From positions 1-15,423 of the forward strand of contig DYSK01000039.1 of the NCBI GenBank assembly GCA_020718315.1: a stretch of 15,423 bases of DNA, in the 5' to 3' direction. Position 1 is the stretch's first letter. Each line of letters begins with the position of its first letter. Source of the stretch: Draconibacterium orientale. GTDB taxonomy: Bacteria > Bacteroidota > Bacteroidia > Bacteroidales > UBA12170. The position numbers were made by a program, and so were the translations under genes. The notes under the pieces were generated by a model. The model was not told the origin of the DNA and did not search any database. It saw only the letters and a program-made list of their open reading frames with translations. Shown here piece by piece: positions 7,265 through 14,229 of this stretch.

Positions 7265-8170
7265 TTAGCGCGAGAGAATTTGTTGATAACGGGATCCATT
7301 GGCGGGATCCATTTCCTGCAGGTTTTTTACAACTTCAGCTTTGGTATTGGGAGCCCCTTCCGAAAAGATTAGAATAATTTCGTCGCGCTTGGCTTCCAAA
7401 ATCAATTGAATGAGAAAAGAGCCTGGTTTTTGCTGGTTGGCTTTGCTCAAAAGTTGAATGCTTTCGGCGATGGAATTTCGTCCCAGTTCGGCATTGTCGT
7501 ACATTTTATCAAGTCCTTGAAGATGGTATTTATAGATACTTTCTCTAACTGAATTGTATATAGGATTGCTCAAATTTTCGCTCAGCCAATAGCGATTTTT
7601 TTGATTTTCGTACGATTTCCATCCTGTTTCTGCTCTGCTTTGCGCATTTTGAACAATGGCTTGGGCTTGCTGGAAATAAGCGGTTCCACCCAGCGGACTG
7701 AATGAATCTGCATCGAGTCCTAAAAATAGATTGATATAAAAGGCAATTATTCCCGTTAGATTGTTGTTGAATGCATTGTCGTTAAATTCAAGCGGTTCGT
7801 TTTCAACATAGGTAAATTCTATGTTTTTATCGACATAATTGAACAAAGTAGTGTTGAAATTACTTTTGTAAACAGGTCGTTTTAGAACCAGATTGAGCTG
7901 GCCACGGAATTTTTCTGTCGAAATTTGCTCGTTGATCGTCAACAAAAGTGTGGCTTCGATTCGCTCTTCTGTTTTGTAGGAGTAGGAGGTCCACTTTCTG
8001 GCATTCACAAATTCATACAAAGCCTTTTGAAGGGTTTCGAATGTGGTTCTGTCTGTTCCTTCTACTTGTCGGGCACTTACTTGTACCTGACAATTGAATT
8101 CTTGACTTCTTGCCGCAAGTGCCAAGAATAGAAGTGCCAAAAGTAGAAATACGGAATTGTTTTTTGCCAT
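7265..8170 (-). CDS. porD: DUF4835 / PorD-type protein of type IX secretion
   Basis: It has 301 residues from the ATG at 8170. Residues 1-22 are a signal peptide (MAKNNSVFLLLALLFLALAARS), so the protein is exported to the periplasm or outer membrane. The mature start, EFNCQVQVSARQVEGTD (24-40), followed by a TLQKALYEFVNARKW segment, is typical of the DUF4835 family, which databases label PorD and link to T9SS biogenesis in Bacteroidota. Its molecular role is poorly defined. The C-terminal end (LQEMDPANGSRYQQIL) is also family-like. The position between coaBC and recN is the order usually seen in the phylum. A longer TTG-initiated form up to 8260 would bury the signal peptide and is rejected. 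The 133-base gap before it shows no clear promoter. Confidence 0.85.
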   Translation of the reverse strand: MAKNNSVFLLLALLFLALAARSQEFNCQVQVSARQVEGTDRTTFETLQKALYEFVNARKWTSYSYKTEERIEATLLLTINEQISTEKFRGQLNLVLKRPVYKSNFNTTLFNYVDKNIEFTYVENEPLEFNDNAFNNNLTGIIAFYINLFLGLDADSFSPLGGTAYFQQAQAIVQNAQSRAETGWKSYENQKNRYWLSENLSNPIYNSVRESIYKYHLQGLDKMYDNAELGRNSIAESIQLLSKANQQKPGSFLIQLILEAKRDEIILIFSEGAPNTKAEVVKNLQEMDPANGSRYQQILSR

Positions 8171-8303
8171 AATTATCGATGTTTTTGTAAACAAACGATT
8201 GCAGAGAGTTAAAATTATTTTGGCACTAAAATAAGCATAAAATTTAAGCCGGACGAGCAAAAAATAGCTACAAAAAATTGTTTATTGAATTAAATCTGTT
8301 GGA

Positions 8304-9503
8304 TTATCGACTTAGTTTTAAAACATAATCACAAATATCTTGGGCCACTTCGGCTTTTGGTTTCAAGGGAAAATCGGTCTTGATAAAGGATTTATCGATA
8401 ATGGATATTTTGTTTGTACTGTGTTGAAAGCCGGCTCCGGCATCTTGCATAGAATTTAAAACAATTGCATCGCAATTTTTGTTTTGGAGCTTTTTGTGGG
8501 CATTTTCCAATTCATTATTGGTTTCCAAAGCAAATCCTATGAGGAGTTGTTTCTTTTTTTGAAGACCAAGATTTTTTAAGATATCGATTGTTGGTTCTAG
8601 TTCGATATGTGTAAAGCCATCTTCTTTTTTTATCTTCTTGGAAGGAATATTTTTGGGTTTGAAATCGGCAACTGCTGCCGCCATAATGGCGATATCAGAC
8701 TGATCGAATAGGTTTGTGGAGGCTTCAAACATTTGTTGGGCCGATTGAACCGCGATACGATGAATAGCATGATGTGTAATTTTTTCGGAGCTCGGCCCAC
8801 TTACCAAAAAAACTTCAGCACCGCGATAGGCAAATTCATGCGCCAAAGCATAACCCATTTTTCCGCTCGAATAATTGCCAATAAATCGAACGGGATCAAT
8901 GGCTTCGTAGGTAGGACCTGCGGTAATCAGTATTTTTTTTCCGGCAAAGTCAGCTTTTTTTTTAAAATGTTTCAGGATAATTTCCATCATTTTTTCTGGT
9001 TCTTCCATACGTCCAGCACCACAAAGTCCACTTGCTAGTTCGCCGCTTTGGGCTTCAATAAGTGTATTTCCATAAGAAATAAGCGTTTCTATATTTTTTT
9101 GTGTGCTTGGATGGGCATACATGTCCAAATCCATTGCCGGAGCAAAGAGAACGGGACATTTGGCCGAAAGGTAGGTGGTAGTTAGAAGATTGTCGGAATG
9201 TCCGTGCGCCATTTTGCTCAGGCTCGCTGCCGACAAAGGGGCAATGAGCATCAAATCGGCCCAAATTCCAAATTCGACATGGCTATTCCAACTGCCATCA
9301 TTTTGATTGAAAGGCAAATAAAAGGCCGGACGACCGGAGAGTGTGGCTAAGGTGAGCTGACTCACAAAGTCGCGCGAAGCTTCGGTCATAATAACTTGGA
9401 CATCGGCTCCTTCTTTTTTCAAAAGACGAACCAAATGAGGAATCTTATAGGCTGCAATGCTTGCAGTAACTCCGATTAGTATTTTTTTTCCTTTTAGCTG
9501 CAT
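8304..9503 (-). CDS. coaBC: Bifunctional phosphopantothenoylcysteine decarboxylase / phosphopantothenate-cysteine ligase (Dfp)
   Basis: This cytoplasmic enzyme carries out two steps of coenzyme A synthesis: CTP-dependent joining of cysteine to phosphopantothenate, then FMN-dependent decarboxylation. It has 399 residues from the ATG at 9503. The N-terminal CoaC half (about 1-180) has GVTASIAAYK for FMN binding, H75 as the catalytic histidine, APAMDLDMY (121-129) and SGLCGAGRM (158-166). The CoaB half (about 188-399) has ITAGPTYEAIDPVRFIGNYSSGKMG with N210, AAAVADFKP, and K289. By alignment to E. coli, the CoaC positions N125 and C158 are D and S here, with a cysteine at 161 instead. Nine A's encode the linker lysines (see findings). 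A terminator-like hairpin lies directly upstream. Confidence 0.95.
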   Translation of the reverse strand: MQLKGKKILIGVTASIAAYKIPHLVRLLKKEGADVQVIMTEASRDFVSQLTLATLSGRPAFYLPFNQNDGSWNSHVEFGIWADLMLIAPLSAASLSKMAHGHSDNLLTTTYLSAKCPVLFAPAMDLDMYAHPSTQKNIETLISYGNTLIEAQSGELASGLCGAGRMEEPEKMMEIILKHFKKKADFAGKKILITAGPTYEAIDPVRFIGNYSSGKMGYALAHEFAYRGAEVFLVSGPSSEKITHHAIHRIAVQSAQQMFEASTNLFDQSDIAIMAAAVADFKPKNIPSKKIKKEDGFTHIELEPTIDILKNLGLQKKKQLLIGFALETNNELENAHKKLQNKNCDAIVLNSMQDAGAGFQHSTNKISIIDKSFIKTDFPLKPKAEVAQDICDYVLKLSR

Positions 9504-9517
9504 AATAAAAAACAAAA

Positions 9518-9564
9518 AACTTCTTTACGATTTTGTTGCTATACGAACAGATCGAAAAGAAGTT
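9518..9564 (-). terminator. Hairpin with U tract between rpoZ and coaBC (terminator or attenuator)
   Basis: The arms AACTTCTTTACGAT (9518-9531) and ATCGAAAAGAAGTT (9551-9564) are complementary at 13 of 14 positions around a 19-base loop. Read on the minus strand, the hairpin lies 20 bases after the rpoZ stop and is followed by a long T-rich run (TTTTGTTTTTTATT) that leads straight into the coaBC ATG. This is the layout of an intrinsic terminator for bamD-rpoZ. Because coaBC follows on the same strand with no visible promoter of its own, partial read-through is likely. Confidence 0.75.
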
Positions 9565-9584
9565 CTGAAAAATGAATCTGTTTA

Positions 9585-9914
9585 TTAAGCTGTGATCTCT
9601 TTTGCCGGATTCTTGTAATAGATTTTCTTATCCATAAACTCTTGAATAGCTATTAAAGTAGGTTTAGGAAGTTTTTCGTAGAATTTGGCCAATTCAATTT
9701 GCTCTCTGTTTTCAAAAATTTCTTCCAGATTGTCGCTTGGTGTAGCAAATTCTTCAATCTTCCGATTCAATTCTTCTTTGATGTCTTTACTTATTTGATT
9801 GGCTCTTTGAGAAATGATGGCAACAGTTTCGTAGATATTCCCTGTTTCCACATCAAAGTCTTTCAATTTGCGAGTAACAGCTTCGGTATCCGTTTTAATT
9901 TTTTTATAATCCAT
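9585..9914 (-). CDS. rpoZ: RNA polymerase omega subunit (Bacteroidota type, Rpb6-like)
   Basis: A 109-residue cytoplasmic protein. The segment ETGNIYETVAIISQRANQIS (23-42) matches the core omega/Rpb6 motif that helps hold the RNA polymerase beta' subunit. The C-terminal part (about 70-100), with KFYEKLPKPTLIAIQEF, resembles the extension seen in Bacteroidota homologues. The gene begins 12 bases after bamD and precedes coaBC, the order commonly seen in this phylum, which supports the call. It is probably read from the bamD promoter and followed by the hairpin at 9518-9564. Confidence 0.85.
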   Translation of the reverse strand: MDYKKIKTDTEAVTRKLKDFDVETGNIYETVAIISQRANQISKDIKEELNRKIEEFATPSDNLEEIFENREQIELAKFYEKLPKPTLIAIQEFMDKKIYYKNPAKEITA

Positions 9915-9926
9915 GGGACGATTTAT

Positions 9927-10742
9927 TTATTTGATTTCAACAACTTGTTTTGTGATATAAGAACTAGCTACATTGTTCATTTTGTCGGCTTCTTTCAGAA
10001 ATTTACTTTCAGGGAATTGGGAAACAAAATCAACGTAGGCTTCGGACGTTTCTGAAAAACGTTCAGTTTGGCGCATTTCGATGCTGTTTAAAGCGTATTC
10101 GTAGTTGGCTTTAACAATCAAAAACATCGATTCTTCGTGGTAGTCGCTCATTTGATATTGTTTTACAAATGCACTAAACGAAGAAATGGCCGCTTTGAAG
10201 TCGTTCATTTTGAGGTATAGTTTAGCCATTTGGAAAGCTTTGTACTCCAATCGGCTTTCTAATTCGTCGATTAATTGTTTTGCTTCGGCTACTTTTTCAC
10301 TATTCGGAAAACGAGAAATAAATAATTTTAGTTCTTGAATGGCATTAACAGTGGTTTCCTGATCGAGGCTAAAACGCGGTGAATCCATATAATTGGAATA
10401 AGCACTCAAAAACAAGGCTTCTTCGGCTTTATCGGATTTTCCAAAACTTTGATAAAATCGCTTGAAATAATAGCCAGCCAAAATATAATCTTTTTGGCCA
10501 TAATGACATTGAGCGTACATAAAGTCGATGTTTTGTGCTTTGTCTGTTCCTCTGTAAATAGGGGTGATTTGATCCAATAGCTGTAGCGTTTTGTTGTATT
10601 CTTCATTTTCGAAAAACTCAAGTGCCATGGCGTATTTTTCTTCGTAATCGTTGCTTTTAAGAAGCTTTTGAAAACGACCGCAAGAACTTAATCCTATAAG
10701 AATCAGTACAAAAGTAATTAGTGATAAGCGCGTTTTAAACAT
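9927..10742 (-). CDS. bamD: Outer-membrane assembly lipoprotein BamD (YfiO)
   Basis: A lipoprotein of the BAM complex that inserts beta-barrel proteins into the outer membrane. It has 271 residues from the ATG at 10742. The signal peptide ends in a lipobox LSSC, so C21 is lipidated; glycine follows, which fits outer-membrane sorting. The rest is helical with TPR-like repeats typical of YfiO, for example YAMALEFFENEEYNKTLQLLD and DKAEEALFLSAYSNY. The only in-frame alternative start is a TTG at 10769, which would put nine residues before the signal peptide. A promoter-like TACTTTTG ends only four bases before the ATG, implying little or no leader. It is the first gene of the bamD-rpoZ(-coaBC-porD-recN-fabI) run. 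Confidence 0.93.
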   Translation of the reverse strand: MFKTRLSLITFVLILIGLSSCGRFQKLLKSNDYEEKYAMALEFFENEEYNKTLQLLDQITPIYRGTDKAQNIDFMYAQCHYGQKDYILAGYYFKRFYQSFGKSDKAEEALFLSAYSNYMDSPRFSLDQETTVNAIQELKLFISRFPNSEKVAEAKQLIDELESRLEYKAFQMAKLYLKMNDFKAAISSFSAFVKQYQMSDYHEESMFLIVKANYEYALNSIEMRQTERFSETSEAYVDFVSQFPESKFLKEADKMNNVASSYITKQVVEIK

Positions 10743-10746
10743 TTTG

Positions 10747-10780
10747 CAAAAGTATATTTTTTCAGTCAATTATTAAACAA
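10747..10780 (-). promoter_or_regulatory. Putative promoter of bamD
   Basis: On the minus strand TACTTTTG (10754 to 10747) matches the TAnnTTTG -7 box, and a TTG at 10780-10778 lies 23 bases upstream as a possible -33 element, at the wide end of the usual spacing. The box almost touches the bamD ATG (10742). Confidence 0.5.
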
Positions 10781-10915
10781 TTATTTTTAGGCCATTTTTT
10801 TGACTAGAGCCGGCTGTCTAGTGTGCGTTTTATGTAGTTGAGCTGGCTAATTTCAGATAATTTTCGGCATTCACAAAAATACATCAAGTTCTTTTATGAA
10901 AATTTAACCATTGAA

Positions 10916-12607
10916 TCAGGGAACTAGGAAGCGATGTGTGCTGGCTTTTCCGTTCGAAAATTGAAGAACAAAAATATACAAACCGCTCGTAAGGTTTTTG
11001 GTGTTTAAGACAAGTTCAAATTGATTTTCATTTTCAACGGTTTGAATGGCTTGGCCTAAAATCGAAAAGACAGTCATTTTATGAATTTGTACGGGGCTGA
11101 TGATTCTCAAAACCGAGTTTTGTACAGGATTGCTAAATTCGATGATTGGTTTATAGGGCGAATCGATGCTTAGGTCTAATTTCTGGAGTGCCACGTCAAT
11201 TATTTTGCTCTGATAATCGAGAATGCTTTCGTTTAGGATTGTTTTGGATTGATAACCTTCGGCAGAAAAAATTAAGTTGTAGGTGCCGGCTTTAATCGGT
11301 CGATAATAATTGCCAAGTGAGTTGGCGAATACAAAAGAGTTGTTGTTGTCGTGGTTTTCGATTTCCACTTTGGCTTCGATGGCCAAGCCGGAATCAAAAT
11401 CGGTTATTTTTCCTCTAAATCCAAAAGTTACTTGTTGTAGATAGTTGAGCATGGCTTGCCGATTGTAATCCCAATACGCTGGCAATTCGCTTGCTGGAAG
11501 AAATTTCTGAACGGACTGTTCGATGGTTACTTCTCGGCAATTTTGAAAATAATTCATATAATCTTGCCGTCCGCCGCTAATGGTGTACCAATCGTATCCA
11601 TTCGTTATGCCGTCGTTAAAGCTTTCCATATATCCGGCGGGAGAATAATATTGAGCCGTATTGGCATATTCGAACGAAACCAATTGCCACCAATCGTCAT
11701 CGGCATGACGCGTGTACCAAGTGTCCCAAGGGTAATTTACTACCGCTGCTCCGGCATGTGTATTTGCCGACATCACAAAATTTTGAGCCGTTGCTAGGTT
11801 CATAAAAGCTTGTGTTTCTACTTGCCAGGTTTTTCCGTCGGGGTGACTTCCATCTTGCGGATCCGGAAAGTTTCTGTTCAAGTCAACACTGTTCGCATTG
11901 TAGCGTATGGCGCCAGCTACTGTTGTGTTTCCGCCTGCATAAAGGCCATCGGGATTGGCAAGCGGATTTATCCATATTTCAATATTATTTACCAATTCGG
12001 TTACTTGATTGTCAGTATTATAGTTGGCTGTAAGATGATCGATGAGTCGAAGCATTAAAATAGAGGTGACTAACTCATCGCCATGAATTTGCCCTGAATA
12101 AAAAAATTGAGGTTCGTTTTCTTTGGTCGAAATATTGTCCGAAATTTTAGCAACTAATAGTTCGCGTCCATTTACACTTTGTCCTATACTGAAAACCTGA
12201 CAAATTGCAGGATAGTTGCTGGCAAATTGATACATCAGATTTATATAATCTGTATAATTTAAATATTGATCCCAAGCGTAGGTTTGTTTTAAGCCGGAGT
12301 TGTACATTTCGGCTTCGAATAAATAATTGGGCGGATTTAGAAGTTGATAGGGGATATTCTGTTGAAGAAAAGCCTCAAATTCAGCGCGATTGGCGTAGGC
12401 AAACACTGTTTTTTCTTCCACCTTATCAATCGAAATCAGTTTCGATAGATTTTCAATTTGATCTTTCGACTCGAGTGAAAAGCGAAAATATTGTTCGGCT
12501 CGGTTTGCAAACACTTCGTTCAGATCAATTTGAGCTGCTTCTTGAGCAATCGAAAAACCAGAAAGTACAATCAAAAAGCTGAGAAATATTTTCGCTTTAG
12601 TAAACAT
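10916..12607 (-). CDS. Secreted M14 zinc carboxypeptidase with T9SS C-terminal sorting domain
   Basis: A 563-residue protein exported in two steps. Residues 1-21 are a Sec signal peptide. The M14 carboxypeptidase domain (about 115-390) shows zinc ligands H175 and E178 (GQIHGDE) and H284 (ANTHAG), the substrate-binding N244-R245 (VDLNRNFPD), and the catalytic glutamate E363 in VTIEQSVQKF. FRGKITDFDSGLAIEAKVEI (397-416) begins a carboxypeptidase-regulatory-like beta domain. The last ~75 residues (NPVQNSVLRI..., ILGQAIQTVE, LTSGLYIFVLQ, THRFLVP) are a type A T9SS sorting domain, so the protein should be secreted or attached to the cell surface. Specificity cannot be read from sequence. It begins 26 bases after dapA and is probably the last gene of that operon; no clear terminator follows. 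Confidence 0.92.
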   Translation of the reverse strand: MFTKAKIFLSFLIVLSGFSIAQEAAQIDLNEVFANRAEQYFRFSLESKDQIENLSKLISIDKVEEKTVFAYANRAEFEAFLQQNIPYQLLNPPNYLFEAEMYNSGLKQTYAWDQYLNYTDYINLMYQFASNYPAICQVFSIGQSVNGRELLVAKISDNISTKENEPQFFYSGQIHGDELVTSILMLRLIDHLTANYNTDNQVTELVNNIEIWINPLANPDGLYAGGNTTVAGAIRYNANSVDLNRNFPDPQDGSHPDGKTWQVETQAFMNLATAQNFVMSANTHAGAAVVNYPWDTWYTRHADDDWWQLVSFEYANTAQYYSPAGYMESFNDGITNGYDWYTISGGRQDYMNYFQNCREVTIEQSVQKFLPASELPAYWDYNRQAMLNYLQQVTFGFRGKITDFDSGLAIEAKVEIENHDNNNSFVFANSLGNYYRPIKAGTYNLIFSAEGYQSKTILNESILDYQSKIIDVALQKLDLSIDSPYKPIIEFSNPVQNSVLRIISPVQIHKMTVFSILGQAIQTVENENQFELVLNTKNLTSGLYIFVLQFSNGKASTHRFLVP

Positions 12608-12633
12608 CGAAATTTCAATTTTAGGCTCAAAAC

Positions 12634-13533
12634 CTATTGTTTGAGAGTGCTTTTATATTCTTCTACAAAAGTTTTTATTTTATTAAAAGTGGGAACATTG
12701 ACTTTGACCAATGGTAGGCGCAAATTGTTTTTCATGATACCCATCACGCTCAGCGCGGCTTTTATTCCGCCTGGATTGCCATCCTCAAAGATTGCTTCCA
12801 TAAATCCCAATAAAGAATTGTTTATTTTATGTGCTTTTTCAAAATCTTTTTTCAATCCGGCTTTTACCAAATGATGAAATTCGGCAGGATATGCATTTGC
12901 CGCAACACTAATAACACCGGCTCCACCAAGCGATACTATTGAATCGGTAAGCGAGTCATCGCCTGAAATGGTCAGAAAATTTTTTGGTTTATCTTTTAAG
13001 ATATTCATGATTTGCATCATATTTCCCGATGCTTCTTTGATTCCGATAATGTTGCTGAACTCGTGTGCAAGTTTTAGTGTTGTTTCGGCACTCATATTTA
13101 CGGCTGTGCGTCCCGGAACATTGTACAAAATCATTGGCAATGGCGAAATACTTGCCAAGGATTTGTAATGATAGTACAGCCCTTTTTGATTGGGTTTATT
13201 GTAATAGGGCGTAACCGAAAGAATGGCATCGATTCCTTCAAAATCAAAATGTTTAAAGGTTTCGATCAATTGTTGCGTATTGTTACCGCCAATTCCAACA
13301 ACAATAGGCACTCTTTTGTTTGTATATTCAATAATAAAATCGAGAACGGCTTTGCGTTCGTCTTCGGTGAGCGTGGCTGCTTCGGAAGTTGTTCCTAGGG
13401 CAACTATATAATCAATTCCACCAGTGATAACATGTTCAACTAAGGCGCCAAGCGAGGTGAAATCAACAGTTCCGTATTTATGGAAAGGAGTTGTAAGGGC
13501 AACGCCAGCTCCGAAAAATTTTGAATTTATCAT
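12634..13533 (-). CDS. dapA: 4-hydroxy-tetrahydrodipicolinate synthase
   Basis: A cytoplasmic aldolase that condenses pyruvate with aspartate semialdehyde, the first step specific to diaminopimelate and lysine. The 299 residues are standard length. The Schiff-base lysine is K166 in IIGIKEASG. The proton relay is T49 (GTTSEAATL), Y111 (TPYYNKP) and Y137 (ILYNVPGRT), with R142 for substrate binding. Its ATG overlaps the stop of the upstream DUF6913-like gene by four bases (ATGA, 13530-13533), so the two are translationally coupled. The M14 peptidase gene follows after 26 bases. Diaminopimelate feeds peptidoglycan, which fits the envelope theme of the window. Confidence 0.97.
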   Translation of the reverse strand: MINSKFFGAGVALTTPFHKYGTVDFTSLGALVEHVITGGIDYIVALGTTSEAATLTEDERKAVLDFIIEYTNKRVPIVVGIGGNNTQQLIETFKHFDFEGIDAILSVTPYYNKPNQKGLYYHYKSLASISPLPMILYNVPGRTAVNMSAETTLKLAHEFSNIIGIKEASGNMMQIMNILKDKPKNFLTISGDDSLTDSIVSLGGAGVISVAANAYPAEFHHLVKAGLKKDFEKAHKINNSLLGFMEAIFEDGNPGGIKAALSVMGIMKNNLRLPLVKVNVPTFNKIKTFVEEYKSTLKQ

Positions 13534-14081
13534 TTTTTGGTTTTATTAATTATTTGTAAATAACGAATTATTTCTTTTACGAAAAAATCTTTTCCTTCCT
13601 CAGCAGGAATAGACAAGGTAAAATCTGAATATGATTCACCAAATGCAGCGATTGGACTAATTTTTAGAAGTGCCCTGGAGGCAACAAACAAATATTGAAG
13701 ACCAAAAACGGGAGAAAAACTCAGATCGATCAAAATATCAAATTCTTTGTTCTGGAATTCGAGCAACTCATCTTCGGCCTTAGGTTTGCCAAGCCAATTG
13801 AAATTGGCTTTTGTCAAAAACACAAGGTTGTCCTTTTTATCGGCCGATAAAATGATTTCGGCTTTTTTGTCGATATAGATGTAAGGGAATACTTTTTTTT
13901 TAATGTCCTGAAAAAGTTGAACAACTTGCTCGTATTCATTCAGTTCCTTTGAGTTTCCGGGGTTTGTGAGAATTCCGATGGAATGAATGGAGTCCATATT
14001 CAGCATTTGTACTTTCCTGCGGGTTTGCAGATAGGCACGATTTAAAATTTGCCGATGTATGTATTGTTTTATCAAGTGCAA
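13530..14081 (-). CDS. DUF6913-like conserved protein of unknown function
   Basis: A 183-residue protein that I only tentatively place in the DUF6913 family found in Bacteroidota. It has no signal peptide or membrane segment. The N-terminus (1-27) is strongly basic (KQYIHRQILNRAYLQTRRK). The middle has the hydrophobic strands SIGILTN, IYIDKK and FDILIDLSF, suggesting an alpha/beta fold. The C-terminal part repeats this alternation (LQYLFVASRALLKISPIAAFG). No catalytic motif is recognised. No ATG precedes the basic region: an in-frame stop lies 18 bases upstream, so translation starts at TTG 14081 or TTG 14075, or else at the ATG at 14006, giving a shorter protein. The four-base overlap with dapA shows tight coupling. 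Confidence 0.65.
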   Translation of the reverse strand: MHLIKQYIHRQILNRAYLQTRRKVQMLNMDSIHSIGILTNPGNSKELNEYEQVVQLFQDIKKKVFPYIYIDKKAEIILSADKKDNLVFLTKANFNWLGKPKAEDELLEFQNKEFDILIDLSFSPVFGLQYLFVASRALLKISPIAAFGESYSDFTLSIPAEEGKDFFVKEIIRYLQIINKTKK

Positions 14082-14115
14082 GTTGATTTGTTTAAATTAT
14101 TCAATTACTGAATTA

Positions 14116-14123
14116 CAAATTTA
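14116..14123 (-). promoter_or_regulatory. Putative -7 box of the DUF6913-dapA-peptidase operon
   Basis: On the minus strand this reads TAAATTTG, a full match to TAnnTTTG, ending 34 bases before the TTG start at 14081. No -33 TTG sits at the expected distance. The 148-base gap it lies in is shared with the divergent AI-2E-family gene, for which only a weak box (TAAATTTA, about 14198-14206) was seen. Confidence 0.4.
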
Positions 14124-14229
14124 CATTATTTTCATTTTGCAGCCGAGATTGTTTTGTTTTAATTTTTTAGCTGCATCAATGGCAGTTTGTTTATTTTTCT
14201 AAATTTACGAATTCTAAAAATACTTCATT

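Noticed and set aside
7254..7299. Upstream ATG start for recN
   Set aside because: It would add 15 non-conserved residues and overlap porD; the usual RecN N-terminus begins at 7254.
8170..8260. Longer porD starting at TTG 8260
   Set aside because: It places about 30 residues before a clear signal peptide; the ATG at 8170 fits the family.
9503..9515. coaBC start at TTG 9515
   Set aside because: The codons would come from the U tract of the terminator (Met-Phe-Phe-Ile); the ATG at 9503 gives the normal CoaC N-terminus.
10803..10822. Hairpin ACTAGA-GCCGGCTG-TCTAGT as terminator of the peptidase operon
   Set aside because: On the minus strand it is followed by A's, not U's, and the stem is only six pairs, so it does not qualify as an intrinsic terminator; its role, if any, is unknown.
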